A stretch of 45,267 bases of DNA from the NCBI GenBank assembly GCA_964410725.1, contig CAYPID010000019.1:1-45267 (forward strand), given 5' to 3'. Shown in pieces: positions 15,632-22,329 of the stretch. Each line of letters opens with the position of its first letter. Position 1 is the first letter of the stretch. The notes beneath the pieces are model-generated. The model made no database searches and was not told the DNA's origin. It saw nothing but the letters and a program-made list of their open reading frames with translations. The DNA is from CALAZP01 sp964410725. GTDB lineage: Bacteria > Bacteroidota > Bacteroidia > Chitinophagales > Saprospiraceae. The position numbers were made by a program, and so were the translations under genes.

Positions 15632-17221
15632 TTGAATTCGTTTCCCCTTCCTAACTCCCTTCAATATATTAGCAATCGACTGGCAGAAAAAGATATTTTC
15701 ACTCCAGGCGAAGTCAGGACCATAGTATTAGAGGCCCAGGTCACTACAGATGAACTAATGCCATGGTCTGATTTTGACCACCCGGTATCTGATAGTTACG
15801 GTCGAAAACTAGTCTTTCAGGGTCCTCATTTTGAAATCATGGTTATGTCTTGGGCCCCAGGAGACTTTTCGGGTATTCACGATCATGGTTTTACTTCTTG
15901 GGGAGCTGTTCAAGTTTTCGGACCCGCAGAACACGCCACCTTCCGAATAGAGGTAGATGAATTAACCACTTTAGCCAGATGGGATATGAAAAGTGGAGAG
16001 GTCATCGGGGTTAATCACCAACTCATCCACCAAATGGGCAACCCCACTGAGAAAGACAAATTTATTAGTTTACACGTATATGGGACCCCTGAAAATCAGG
16101 AAAATATTACTGGCGATGCCCGAGTATTTGCCCTAGAACAACCGGCCATTCAAAGGGTTGACGGAGGAGTATTTTTCGCCTTACCCGCACAGGAAGTCAA
16201 ATGGACTGAGCCATCCCCTATTCCTGATTTTACCACCCATATTCGATATATGGTTGAACTGGGGAAAAGAATGTTTAAAATGAACCATTCTGATTTCGAG
16301 TCCATCAGAAAAAGGATTTTTGATCTAAATCATCGAAATCAACTCATTGAAAAACTCCATGAAATTGTTGATGAAAACAACCATACTTCAAATTCGATTC
16401 AGTGGAAAATCTTAGTTAGAGAATTAAAAGCAGTAGCAGCCTTTCAAAAAGATAAAAGAATTTCTTCCACCGAATCTGATCCTTTCCTTAAATACGCGGA
16501 AGTGTACGACGCTTTAATTGGTCAACCTTGTTTGTCTTCATTCATTGCCAATTACTTACAAAATTTTTTTAACCAACACTCGGTTGAAACGGTACTTTCT
16601 ATTGGAAGTGGAACAGGGCTTTCAGAATCCTATCTCATAGAACATTTTGGGGTTAAAAAGGAAAATCTTTTGGGCATTGATATTTCTGAGTCCATGGTCC
16701 AAGTAGCCAACCGACGTATTCATGCTATCCATGCTGATTTGTTGAAATGGAAAACTAATCAACAATTTGACTTAGCTTACAGTGGGTTAAATGTTTTTCA
16801 TTATCTGCCGCATCAGGAATTGGAAAATGCTATTATTAAAACTGGTGAATTAATCAAAAAAGGAGGCTGGTTTGTCGGTGATTTCATCACTCCTGATCAT
16901 ATCAGATGGTATCCTAATCTAATGTTATCTGATGATTCCAAAGTAATTTCATTAAGAACCCCGTCTTTAGTTGAGGAACAAGGGCGTATGTTTCAGGAAA
17001 GTGAAATCATCAATATCAGCTTCCAAGGAAATGAAATGGAAGTGCATTATGCTGGCAAACACAAAAGGTTTTTACCACCAATGAATAGAGTGAGAAAATA
17101 TTTTGAGAAAGCTTTTGGGGGAGAGGTACAACTGTTAGATGCCATAAGTTTAGAAACTATTGATAGTACATCTGACAGTTGTCCCTCTACAAGATATGTA
17201 GTAATGGCTCAAAAAAAATGA
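15632..17221 (+). CDS. Cysteine-dioxygenase-like cupin fused to a class I SAM methyltransferase
   Basis: A 529-residue two-domain protein. Residues about 10-190 are a cysteine/thiol dioxygenase type cupin: the iron ligands would be His83 and His85 in GIHDHGF and His133 in HQLIHQMGN. Such enzymes oxidise cysteine or mercaptopropionate to the sulfinate. Residues about 285-529 form a Rossmann methyltransferase with motif I VLSIGSGTG (near 320), the acidic end of strand 2 LLGIDISESMV, and FDLAYSGLNVFHYL as motif IV. The start is TTG at 15632; the next in-frame ATG would remove 42 residues of the cupin, and no earlier ATG was seen. It is divergent from the thioredoxin operon and shares its regulatory region. 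The thiol substrate and what the methyltransferase acts on are unknown. Confidence 0.82.
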   Translation: MNSFPLPNSLQYISNRLAEKDIFTPGEVRTIVLEAQVTTDELMPWSDFDHPVSDSYGRKLVFQGPHFEIMVMSWAPGDFSGIHDHGFTSWGAVQVFGPAEHATFRIEVDELTTLARWDMKSGEVIGVNHQLIHQMGNPTEKDKFISLHVYGTPENQENITGDARVFALEQPAIQRVDGGVFFALPAQEVKWTEPSPIPDFTTHIRYMVELGKRMFKMNHSDFESIRKRIFDLNHRNQLIEKLHEIVDENNHTSNSIQWKILVRELKAVAAFQKDKRISSTESDPFLKYAEVYDALIGQPCLSSFIANYLQNFFNQHSVETVLSIGSGTGLSESYLIEHFGVKKENLLGIDISESMVQVANRRIHAIHADLLKWKTNQQFDLAYSGLNVFHYLPHQELENAIIKTGELIKKGGWFVGDFITPDHIRWYPNLMLSDDSKVISLRTPSLVEEQGRMFQESEIINISFQGNEMEVHYAGKHKRFLPPMNRVRKYFEKAFGGEVQLLDAISLETIDSTSDSCPSTRYVVMAQKK

Positions 17222-17237
17222 AATTCACTTTTTAGTG

Positions 17238-17702
17238 TTAGTGATGCATTCCATGTTTGTCGCCATCCTTACAAGCACCCATTATGCCGTGAAATACGTC
17301 GTGAAGAGCGATAATAGCCTCTTTAAGGTCTTCATCTGAGGACCCTCCTTCAACCATTTCACTTAAGGCTATCGATTGAGACTTAAGTTCTTCCAATTGA
17401 TTATCTAACTCTTTGCCTTGATGTTTGGCTGGAATAGCAATTTCACCCCAGGATATAGATTGATCTGCCAATTCTTTATAGCGCTCTTTCAACGGAGCCA
17501 AATTATTCTCCTCTGCAGGATGAAAGGTCGCTGCCATCACATCGTGATAACTATCCATTGCTTGATCCCAAGGATCTGCTTCTGCGGTTTCCTCAGCAAC
17601 AGGGGTTTCCTCTTGTACGGAATTGCCTGTACTGCCCTCGCCGCAACTCTGCATACCAAAAAAAGTAAGGGTTATAAAAAAAGTAAAAATGGAATTTTTC
17701 AT
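17238..17702 (-). CDS. Small helical lipoprotein with His/Cys-rich tail
   Basis: A 154-residue protein with a lipoprotein signal (lipobox near MQSC, Cys20) followed by an acidic linker rich in Glu, Thr and Ala. The rest is predicted helical (ALMDSYHDVMAAT-type and LKERYKELADQ-type segments). It ends with HDVFHGIMGACKDGDKHGMHH, which carries several His, a Cys and Mets that could bind a metal ion. No CXXCH heme motif is present. No named family was recognised. It ends 16 bp from the convergent CDO-methyltransferase gene and is divergent from the SDR gene. Confidence 0.7.
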   Translation of the reverse strand: MKNSIFTFFITLTFFGMQSCGEGSTGNSVQEETPVAEETAEADPWDQAMDSYHDVMAATFHPAEENNLAPLKERYKELADQSISWGEIAIPAKHQGKELDNQLEELKSQSIALSEMVEGGSSDEDLKEAIIALHDVFHGIMGACKDGDKHGMHH

Positions 17703-17775
17703 TTTTTAAATACTTTTAGATTGTGTTTATAAATTTTAGAGGTAACGGATATCCTACTATTTTTAGTATAAATTA

Positions 17776-18552
17776 ATGCTCATGCCACAAAAAAAATGGA
17801 GTTTAGAAAATAAAAAGGTTCTGATAACGGGAGCGAGCAAAGGAATTGGTTGGGCTACTGCCCTTGAAATGGGAAACTTAGGTGCCCAATTGTATTTAGT
17901 AGCCAGAAACTCCACAGAACTATCAGAGGCTACTCAAGAACTTATTGATCAAGGAATTCAAGCAACGGCAATACCTGCGGACATCACCATTGAAGAAGAC
18001 CGCCAAAAAATTATAGAGCGGATAAGGCAATCGGGCACTGGCCTTGATATTTTGGTCAACAATGTAGGGATGAACATCAGAAAAAAGATGGTGGATTACG
18101 CCGTTTCAGAGATTCAGCAAATATTCAATACCAATCTTTTTGCAGCCATGAATCTTACCCAATTAGTGTATCCCATGCTCCAAAAGTCTGCTTCATCATC
18201 TATTATCATTATAGGTTCTGTCGCCGGAAGCACTGATGTAAAAAGTGGCGCCCCATATGGAATGACCAAAGCTGCATTAATTCAGATGGTCAAGCACTTA
18301 GCTGTAGAATGGGCTCCCGACGGAATTCGGGTTAATGCTGTTTCTCCTTGGTATACACAAACTCCATTGGTAGAGCCTGTGTTAAACGATTATGAAAAAA
18401 TGGAGCTCATCCATAGACGAACTCCATTTAATCGTATAGCACTACCCGAAGAAGTAGCTGCTGCAGTTGCTTTCTTGGCCATGGATAAAGCCTCTTATAT
18501 CACAGGTCAGAATCTGGCCATTGATGGCGGATTCCTAGCTAATGGTCTTTAA
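17776..18552 (+). CDS. Short-chain dehydrogenase/reductase (tropinone-reductase-like SDR)
   Basis: A 258-residue classical SDR. The cofactor motif is TGASKGIG (residues 19-26), then NNVG at 95-98, and the catalytic Ser148, Tyr161 and Lys165 (YGMTK). The sequence after the glycine motif (VARN, with Arg44) suggests NADP(H). The C-terminal SYITGQNLAIDGG block is typical of the family. The substrate cannot be inferred. It lies inside the sulfur island but carries neither of the two palindromes in its 73-bp upstream region. The ATG at 17776 or the one at 17782 could be the start. Its end overlaps the convergent DUF2892 gene by 4 bp. Confidence 0.9.
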   Translation: MLMPQKKWSLENKKVLITGASKGIGWATALEMGNLGAQLYLVARNSTELSEATQELIDQGIQATAIPADITIEEDRQKIIERIRQSGTGLDILVNNVGMNIRKKMVDYAVSEIQQIFNTNLFAAMNLTQLVYPMLQKSASSSIIIIGSVAGSTDVKSGAPYGMTKAALIQMVKHLAVEWAPDGIRVNAVSPWYTQTPLVEPVLNDYEKMELIHRRTPFNRIALPEEVAAAVAFLAMDKASYITGQNLAIDGGFLANGL

Positions 18553-18791
18553 GAGATTACTTCGTATTCAACCGCAGCCATGTCCTCTTTATTGTATTCT
18601 ACAGGCTTTTTAGGTCCTTTACAGCTGCTGTTCCCCACAAAAGTTGGACAACCTACGTTCAGAATACCCTGAGCCAGTAAAATTCCTCCTGCCAAAAGGA
18701 TAAAAATAGATTCACTGTAGAAAAGGTAACTTCCCAATAGTAAAGTTCCCATAGTTATCCTCAAGATTCTAACCCAATTCAATTCCTTCAT
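18549..18791 (-). CDS. DUF2892 / YgaP-type small membrane protein
   Basis: An 80-residue protein with a short N-terminus (MKELNWVRILRITMGTLLL), two hydrophobic helices and a NVGCPTF motif followed by a charged tail. This matches the DUF2892 type of inner-membrane protein, which elsewhere is fused to rhodanese in YgaP. It is 22 bp downstream of the CstB-like gene and probably co-transcribed, so it may help deliver or anchor sulfur-handling proteins at the membrane (inference). Confidence 0.72.
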   Translation of the reverse strand: MKELNWVRILRITMGTLLLGSYLFYSESIFILLAGGILLAQGILNVGCPTFVGNSSCKGPKKPVEYNKEDMAAVEYEVIS

Positions 18792-18813
18792 TTTTAAATC
18801 ATTAAATTATTAT

Positions 18814-20265
18814 CTAGACTACGGCCTCTATAGCCTTTTCAATGACATCTTGGGAGATGGTCGTTGGACACTGATATCCAGTTTTAGGAGTTTCTGATTG
18901 CTCAATAGCTCTCCAACCATCTTTGACGTCTACAATTTGATCTAAACCTCTAGATTTTAAAATAGAAGCAGCGATCAGCGACCTATAGCCCCCCAAGCAA
19001 TGTAAATAGTAAGTTTCGCTTCTACTTAATCGCTTCATATTATTATTGATATAATCCAAGGGGAAATTAGTAGCATTCTCCACATGTTGGGATAAAAATT
19101 CTGTTGGCTTCCTCACGTCTAGAATATGAGTAGCTTCACCTGAGTTAATTTTTTGATTCAGTTCATCAGCTGTAACCGTTTCAATATGATCTACTTCTTT
19201 ACCAGCTGCTTTCCAAGCTTCCATTCCCCCGTCCAAATATCCCAAAGTATGGTCATAGCCCACTCTAGCCAATCTAGTAACAGCCTCTTCTCCTCTTCCT
19301 TCGTCAACCACCAGCACTATAGGTTGTTGCAAATCGACAATTAAAGCACCCACCCAAGGGGCAAAATCTCCATCCAAACCAATGAATATGGAATTGGGAA
19401 TAAACCCAGCTTTAAAATCTTCTATAGATCTAGTATCAATCATCAAAGCCCCTTCATTTTCCACCATTTCCTCAAAGGCATCTGGTGATAAAGCAACCGC
19501 ACCTCTATTTAACACTTCATCAATACTGCCATAACCTGTCTTGTTCAACTTGGCGTTTTTGGCAAAATATTGTGGTGGAGGCATCAATCCGTCTGTAACT
19601 TCTTTGATGAATTCCTCCCGTGTCATATCTGCTCTGAGCGCATAATTATTTTTTTTCTGATTACCTAGCGTATCGAAAGTCTCACTACTCATACTTTTGC
19701 CGCAGGCGGAACCCGCACCGTGTGCAGGATATACCGTCACCTCATCAGGTAAAGTCATAATCTTATTTCTCAAACTGTCAAACAACCAACCTGCCAAATC
19801 TTCTTTGGTAACTGACCCCGCTTTTTGCGCTAAATCTGGTCTTCCTACATCTCCAATAAATAAGGTATCTCCTGTAAAAATAGCATATGGTTGCCCAGCT
19901 TCATCCATCAGAAGATAGGTGGTACTCTCAGGAGTGTGGCCTGGCGTGTGAAGTACTTTGAAAGTTACCTTACCCAATTTAATGATTTCTCCATCCGCCG
20001 CTCCATGCTTTTCGAAAGTAGTCTCAGCATTAGGTCCGTATACAATAGTCGCACCTGTTTTCTTAGCTAAATCTATATGTCCCGAAACAAAATCTGCATG
20101 AAAATGCGTTTCAAAAATATATTTGAGTTTGGCTCCCTCCTTTTCTAACTTTTCAATGTAGGGTTTGGTCTCTCGCAATGGATCAATGATGACTGCTTCT
20201 CCTTCACTTTCAATGTAGTAAGCGGCTTCTGCCAAGCATCCGGTATAAATTTGTTCGACTTTCAT
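18814..20265 (-). CDS. Persulfide dioxygenase-rhodanese fusion (CstB-like), copy 1
   Basis: A 483-residue protein with three parts, as in staphylococcal CstB. The N-terminal metallo-beta-lactamase fold (about 1-235) has the ETHFHADFVSGH metal motif (His54, His56, Asp58), HTPGHTPEST, GDTLFIGDVGRPDL and YPAHGAGSACGK, as in ETHE1 persulfide dioxygenases. The central rhodanese-like domain (about 260-350) lacks a catalytic Cys in its loop. The C-terminal rhodanese has the active loop HCLGGYRS (Cys423). The enzyme should oxidise persulfide to sulfite and, with the rhodanese domain, form thiosulfate. It heads an operon with DUF2892 and has an ATATGA-N8-TCATAT operator 31 bp before its ATG. A paralog lies 0.5 kb upstream. 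Confidence 0.92.
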   Translation of the reverse strand: MKVEQIYTGCLAEAAYYIESEGEAVIIDPLRETKPYIEKLEKEGAKLKYIFETHFHADFVSGHIDLAKKTGATIVYGPNAETTFEKHGAADGEIIKLGKVTFKVLHTPGHTPESTTYLLMDEAGQPYAIFTGDTLFIGDVGRPDLAQKAGSVTKEDLAGWLFDSLRNKIMTLPDEVTVYPAHGAGSACGKSMSSETFDTLGNQKKNNYALRADMTREEFIKEVTDGLMPPPQYFAKNAKLNKTGYGSIDEVLNRGAVALSPDAFEEMVENEGALMIDTRSIEDFKAGFIPNSIFIGLDGDFAPWVGALIVDLQQPIVLVVDEGRGEEAVTRLARVGYDHTLGYLDGGMEAWKAAGKEVDHIETVTADELNQKINSGEATHILDVRKPTEFLSQHVENATNFPLDYINNNMKRLSRSETYYLHCLGGYRSLIAASILKSRGLDQIVDVKDGWRAIEQSETPKTGYQCPTTISQDVIEKAIEAVV

Positions 20266-20295
20266 ATCTTATATTTTTTAAATAAACAAATGAAA

Positions 20296-20315
20296 ATATG
20301 AATATTCTATCATAT
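20296..20315. promoter_or_regulatory. Operator-like palindrome ATATGA-N8-TCATAT (operator site 2)
   Basis: Perfect 6-bp arms flank ATATTCTA. It lies 31 bp before the cstB1 ATG and 3 bp downstream of a perfect TAnnTTTG element (TATTTTTG, minus strand 20319-20326). It therefore covers the predicted transcript start, as a repressor site would. Confidence 0.7.
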
Positions 20316-20318
20316 AAC

Positions 20319-20326
20319 CAAAAATA
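20319..20326 (-). promoter_or_regulatory. Predicted -7 element of the cstB1 operon
   Basis: The minus strand reads TATTTTTG, a full match to TAnnTTTG, directly before the ATATGA-N8-TCATAT palindrome. No GTGA-N6-TCAC site is present at the -41 position here. Confidence 0.5.
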
Positions 20327-20364
20327 TGTTTATTTGTTTGGGTTATCGCCAAAAATACCGCTTT

Positions 20365-20652
20365 TTATACGGTCTGCATTCTGGCTCTTTCTACGTCGTT
20401 CACAGAACCTCCATTATAAATATCATCTACCCCTTTAGCTTTAAGCATAGATAATGCCATTCCACTTCTGTTTCCGCTTTGGCAAACTAAAATTAGGGGT
20501 TTACTCATTTGTGCGATTTCTTCGCTTCTTCCTAGGACCTGGTTCAATGGAATATTGATAGCTCCTTGATTGTGCCCGTAACTGAATTCATAAGGTTCTC
20601 TGACGTCAATTAGGGTAGCATTTTCGTTTTTAAGTAATTCTGTTAAGTTCAT
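20365..20652 (-). CDS. Single-domain rhodanese (sulfurtransferase)
   Basis: A 95-residue rhodanese domain with DVREPYEFSYGH and the active-site loop CQSGNRSG (Cys57). It would carry sulfane sulfur as a persulfide on Cys57 and pass it to an acceptor, most likely the neighbouring CstB-type dioxygenases. It has no signal peptide and should be cytoplasmic. It has its own promoter with a Crp/Fnr-type palindrome, and a strong terminator of cstB2 separates it from the gene upstream. Its leader can form a 9-bp hairpin that ends at the start codon. Confidence 0.88.
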   Translation of the reverse strand: MNLTELLKNENATLIDVREPYEFSYGHNQGAINIPLNQVLGRSEEIAQMSKPLILVCQSGNRSGMALSMLKAKGVDDIYNGGSVNDVERARMQTV

Positions 20653-20685
20653 TTTTGTGTTTTTTTATTATTGATGACACAAAAA
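20652..20685 (-). other. Inverted repeat in the rhodanese leader, reaching the start codon
   Basis: On the minus strand TTTTTGTGT (20677-20685) pairs with ACACAAAAA (20652-20660) across a 16-base loop. The second arm ends at the A of the ATG. If folded in the mRNA it would cover the translation start. The stem is A+U-rich and the effect is uncertain. Confidence 0.35.
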
Positions 20686-20687
20686 TA
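20680..20687 (-). promoter_or_regulatory. Predicted -7 element of the rhodanese gene
   Basis: The minus strand reads TATTTTTG, a full match to TAnnTTTG, ending 37.5 bp from the centre of the GTGA-N6-TCAC site at 20711. Confidence 0.5.
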
Positions 20688-20710
20688 ATAGGGTGTCGCG
20701 TATGAAATCC

Positions 20711-20724
20711 GTGATTCCTGTCAC
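20711..20724. promoter_or_regulatory. Crp/Fnr-type palindrome GTGA-N6-TCAC (site 2)
   Basis: GTGATTCCTGTCAC, 59 bp before the rhodanese ATG and about 42 bp before the predicted transcript start. The half-sites are identical to sites at 15529, 22289 and 24094. Confidence 0.75.
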
Positions 20725-20729
20725 ATAAA

Positions 20730-20767
20730 TAAAAAAAGGGATAAACACTTTTCAGTATCCATCCCTT
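20730..20767 (-). terminator. Rho-independent terminator of cstB2
   Basis: On the minus strand a 14-pair stem (AAGGGATGGATACT with AGTGTTTATCCCTT, some G-U pairs) closes a GAAA tetraloop and runs into a T tract. It starts about 25 bp after the cstB2 stop and separates cstB2 from the rhodanese gene. Confidence 0.85.
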
Positions 20768-20792
20768 CTAACCAAAATCGAACAAATTCAAT

Positions 20793-22208
20793 TTATAGCT
20801 CTGTGGTCTGCTCGTGATATTCCGTCATTGGAAGGGAGGTTTTGGTTAGGGCATTGAAACCTCCACGGATATTGACCAATTGTTCAAAACCTCGGGCTCG
20901 CAAGATAGATGCTCCAATCATAGAGCGATAACCGCCAGCACAATGCAAGTAATATTTTTTGGAAGGATCAATTTCTTGCATATTTCTGTTGATAAAATCT
21001 AGAGGGAAATTAATGGCTCCTCTGATGTGTTGTGCGTCAAATTCACTTTCTTTTCTGATGTCTAATAGGTTTAACTCCAAATGCGCTCCTGTATATAACC
21101 GCTCAAAATCATTTGCTTCAATCTCTTCTATTTGGTCCACCTCTTCACCAGAATTTTTCCACACTTCAAATCCACCATCTAAGTACCCTATTGAATGGTC
21201 ATACCCCACTCTGGATAACCGGGTAACCACCTCGTTCTCTCTTCCTTTTTCGCTGATAAATAAAATAGGCACTTGTAGGTCAGTAATCAAAGCGCCTACC
21301 CACATAGCAAAATTATCATCAATGCCTATAAAAATGGAACCTGGAATGAAACCCTTGGCAAATCGATCTTGATGTCTGGTATCAATAACCAAGGCTTCTT
21401 CTTCGGCCCAAGCGGCCTTAAATGCTCTTACATTCAATGGCGTTAAACCTCTGTCTCTAATCTCATCTATAGAACTATACCCCATCTTATTCATCACTGC
21501 ATTTTTGGGGAAATACTGAGGAGGTTCTACAAGCCCTTCTGTAACTTCTTGGACAAACTCTTCCCGAGTCATATCGGCTCTTAAAGCATAATTAAATTTC
21601 TTTTGATCTCCCAAATATCCCCAAGTATCATTGCTCATTTTTTTGCCGCAGGCGGAACCCGCACCATGGCCTGGGTATACAATTACCTCATCAGATAAGG
21701 GCATGATTTTATTCCTCAGACTATCGAATAAATGCCCAGCTAAATCCTCTCTAGTCAAATCTGTTTTAATGGCTAAATCAGGTCTTCCAACATCTCCTAA
21801 AAACAAAGTATCACCAGTAAATATGGCATAGTCCTTTCCCTGTTCGTCTTTGAGTAGATAGGTTGTGGATTCCATAGTATGGCCAGGGGTATGTAACACA
21901 TGAATGGTTACTGCACCGACCTTCAATACCTCTCCGTCTTGGGCAATGTGCGCGTCAAAGTTGGGAACAGCAGTAGGTCCAAATACAATAGTCGCACCGG
22001 TTTTTTTGGACAAATCCAAATGTCCTGAAACAAAATCAGCGTGAAAATGAGTTTCCAGCACATATTTAATGGTAGCCCCATCCTCTGCTGCTCGCTCAAT
22101 ATAGGGCTCAGTTTCACGCAAAGGATCAATAATAACTGCTTCGCCTTCACTTTCGATGTAATAGGCAGCTTCTGCCAAACATCCCGTATAGATTTGTTGT
22201 ACTTTCAT
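20793..22208 (-). CDS. Persulfide dioxygenase-rhodanese fusion (CstB-like), copy 2
   Basis: A 471-residue paralog of the 18814-20265 protein, alignable end to end. It has the metal motif ETHFHADFVSGH, GDTLFLGDVGRPDL and YPGHGAGSACGK, a central rhodanese-like domain without catalytic Cys, and a C-terminal rhodanese with HCAGGYRS (Cys423). The C-terminus is shorter than in copy 1 and diverges after the rhodanese domain. Its promoter has both regulatory palindromes in their full layout and it ends in its own terminator, so it is a single-gene unit, whereas copy 1 has only the operator type. The two copies may therefore be expressed under different conditions. Reaction as for CstB: persulfide to sulfite and thiosulfate. 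Confidence 0.92.
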   Translation of the reverse strand: MKVQQIYTGCLAEAAYYIESEGEAVIIDPLRETEPYIERAAEDGATIKYVLETHFHADFVSGHLDLSKKTGATIVFGPTAVPNFDAHIAQDGEVLKVGAVTIHVLHTPGHTMESTTYLLKDEQGKDYAIFTGDTLFLGDVGRPDLAIKTDLTREDLAGHLFDSLRNKIMPLSDEVIVYPGHGAGSACGKKMSNDTWGYLGDQKKFNYALRADMTREEFVQEVTEGLVEPPQYFPKNAVMNKMGYSSIDEIRDRGLTPLNVRAFKAAWAEEEALVIDTRHQDRFAKGFIPGSIFIGIDDNFAMWVGALITDLQVPILFISEKGRENEVVTRLSRVGYDHSIGYLDGGFEVWKNSGEEVDQIEEIEANDFERLYTGAHLELNLLDIRKESEFDAQHIRGAINFPLDFINRNMQEIDPSKKYYLHCAGGYRSMIGASILRARGFEQLVNIRGGFNALTKTSLPMTEYHEQTTEL

Positions 22209-22233
22209 TTGATTTTATTTTAGTCTTGAAAAA

Positions 22234-22253
22234 ACATGAAGCCTTCTTCATAT
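22234..22253. promoter_or_regulatory. Operator-like palindrome ACATGA-N8-TCATAT (operator site 3)
   Basis: The arms ATGA/TCAT are perfect and 5 of 6 outer positions match. It lies 26 bp before the cstB2 ATG and 5 bp after the predicted -7 element, covering about +1 to +20. Its centre is 52 bp from the GTGA-N6-TCAC centre, as at 15578. Confidence 0.65.
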
Positions 22254-22258
22254 AATTC

Positions 22259-22266
22259 CAAATTTA
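22259..22266 (-). promoter_or_regulatory. Predicted -7 element of cstB2
   Basis: The minus strand reads TAAATTTG, a full match to TAnnTTTG. It lies between the two palindromes, 36.5 bp from the centre of the upstream one. No TTG is present at the -33 position, consistent with activator dependence. Confidence 0.55.
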
Positions 22267-22288
22267 CCTTCAAATGAAAGACTCTAAG

Positions 22289-22302
22289 GTGATGGGAATC
22301 AC
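22289..22302. promoter_or_regulatory. Crp/Fnr-type palindrome GTGA-N6-TCAC (site 3)
   Basis: GTGATGGGAATCAC, 81 bp before the cstB2 ATG and about -41.5 from the predicted transcript start. Confidence 0.75.
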
Positions 22303-22329
22303 GAATTTAGATGACTTTTATCAACTTGT

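Noticed and set aside
15632..17221. Frameshift or assembly fusion of two genes in the cupin-methyltransferase frame
   Set aside because: One uninterrupted frame covers both domains with a plausible helical linker, and no alternative start or SD was seen at the methyltransferase part.
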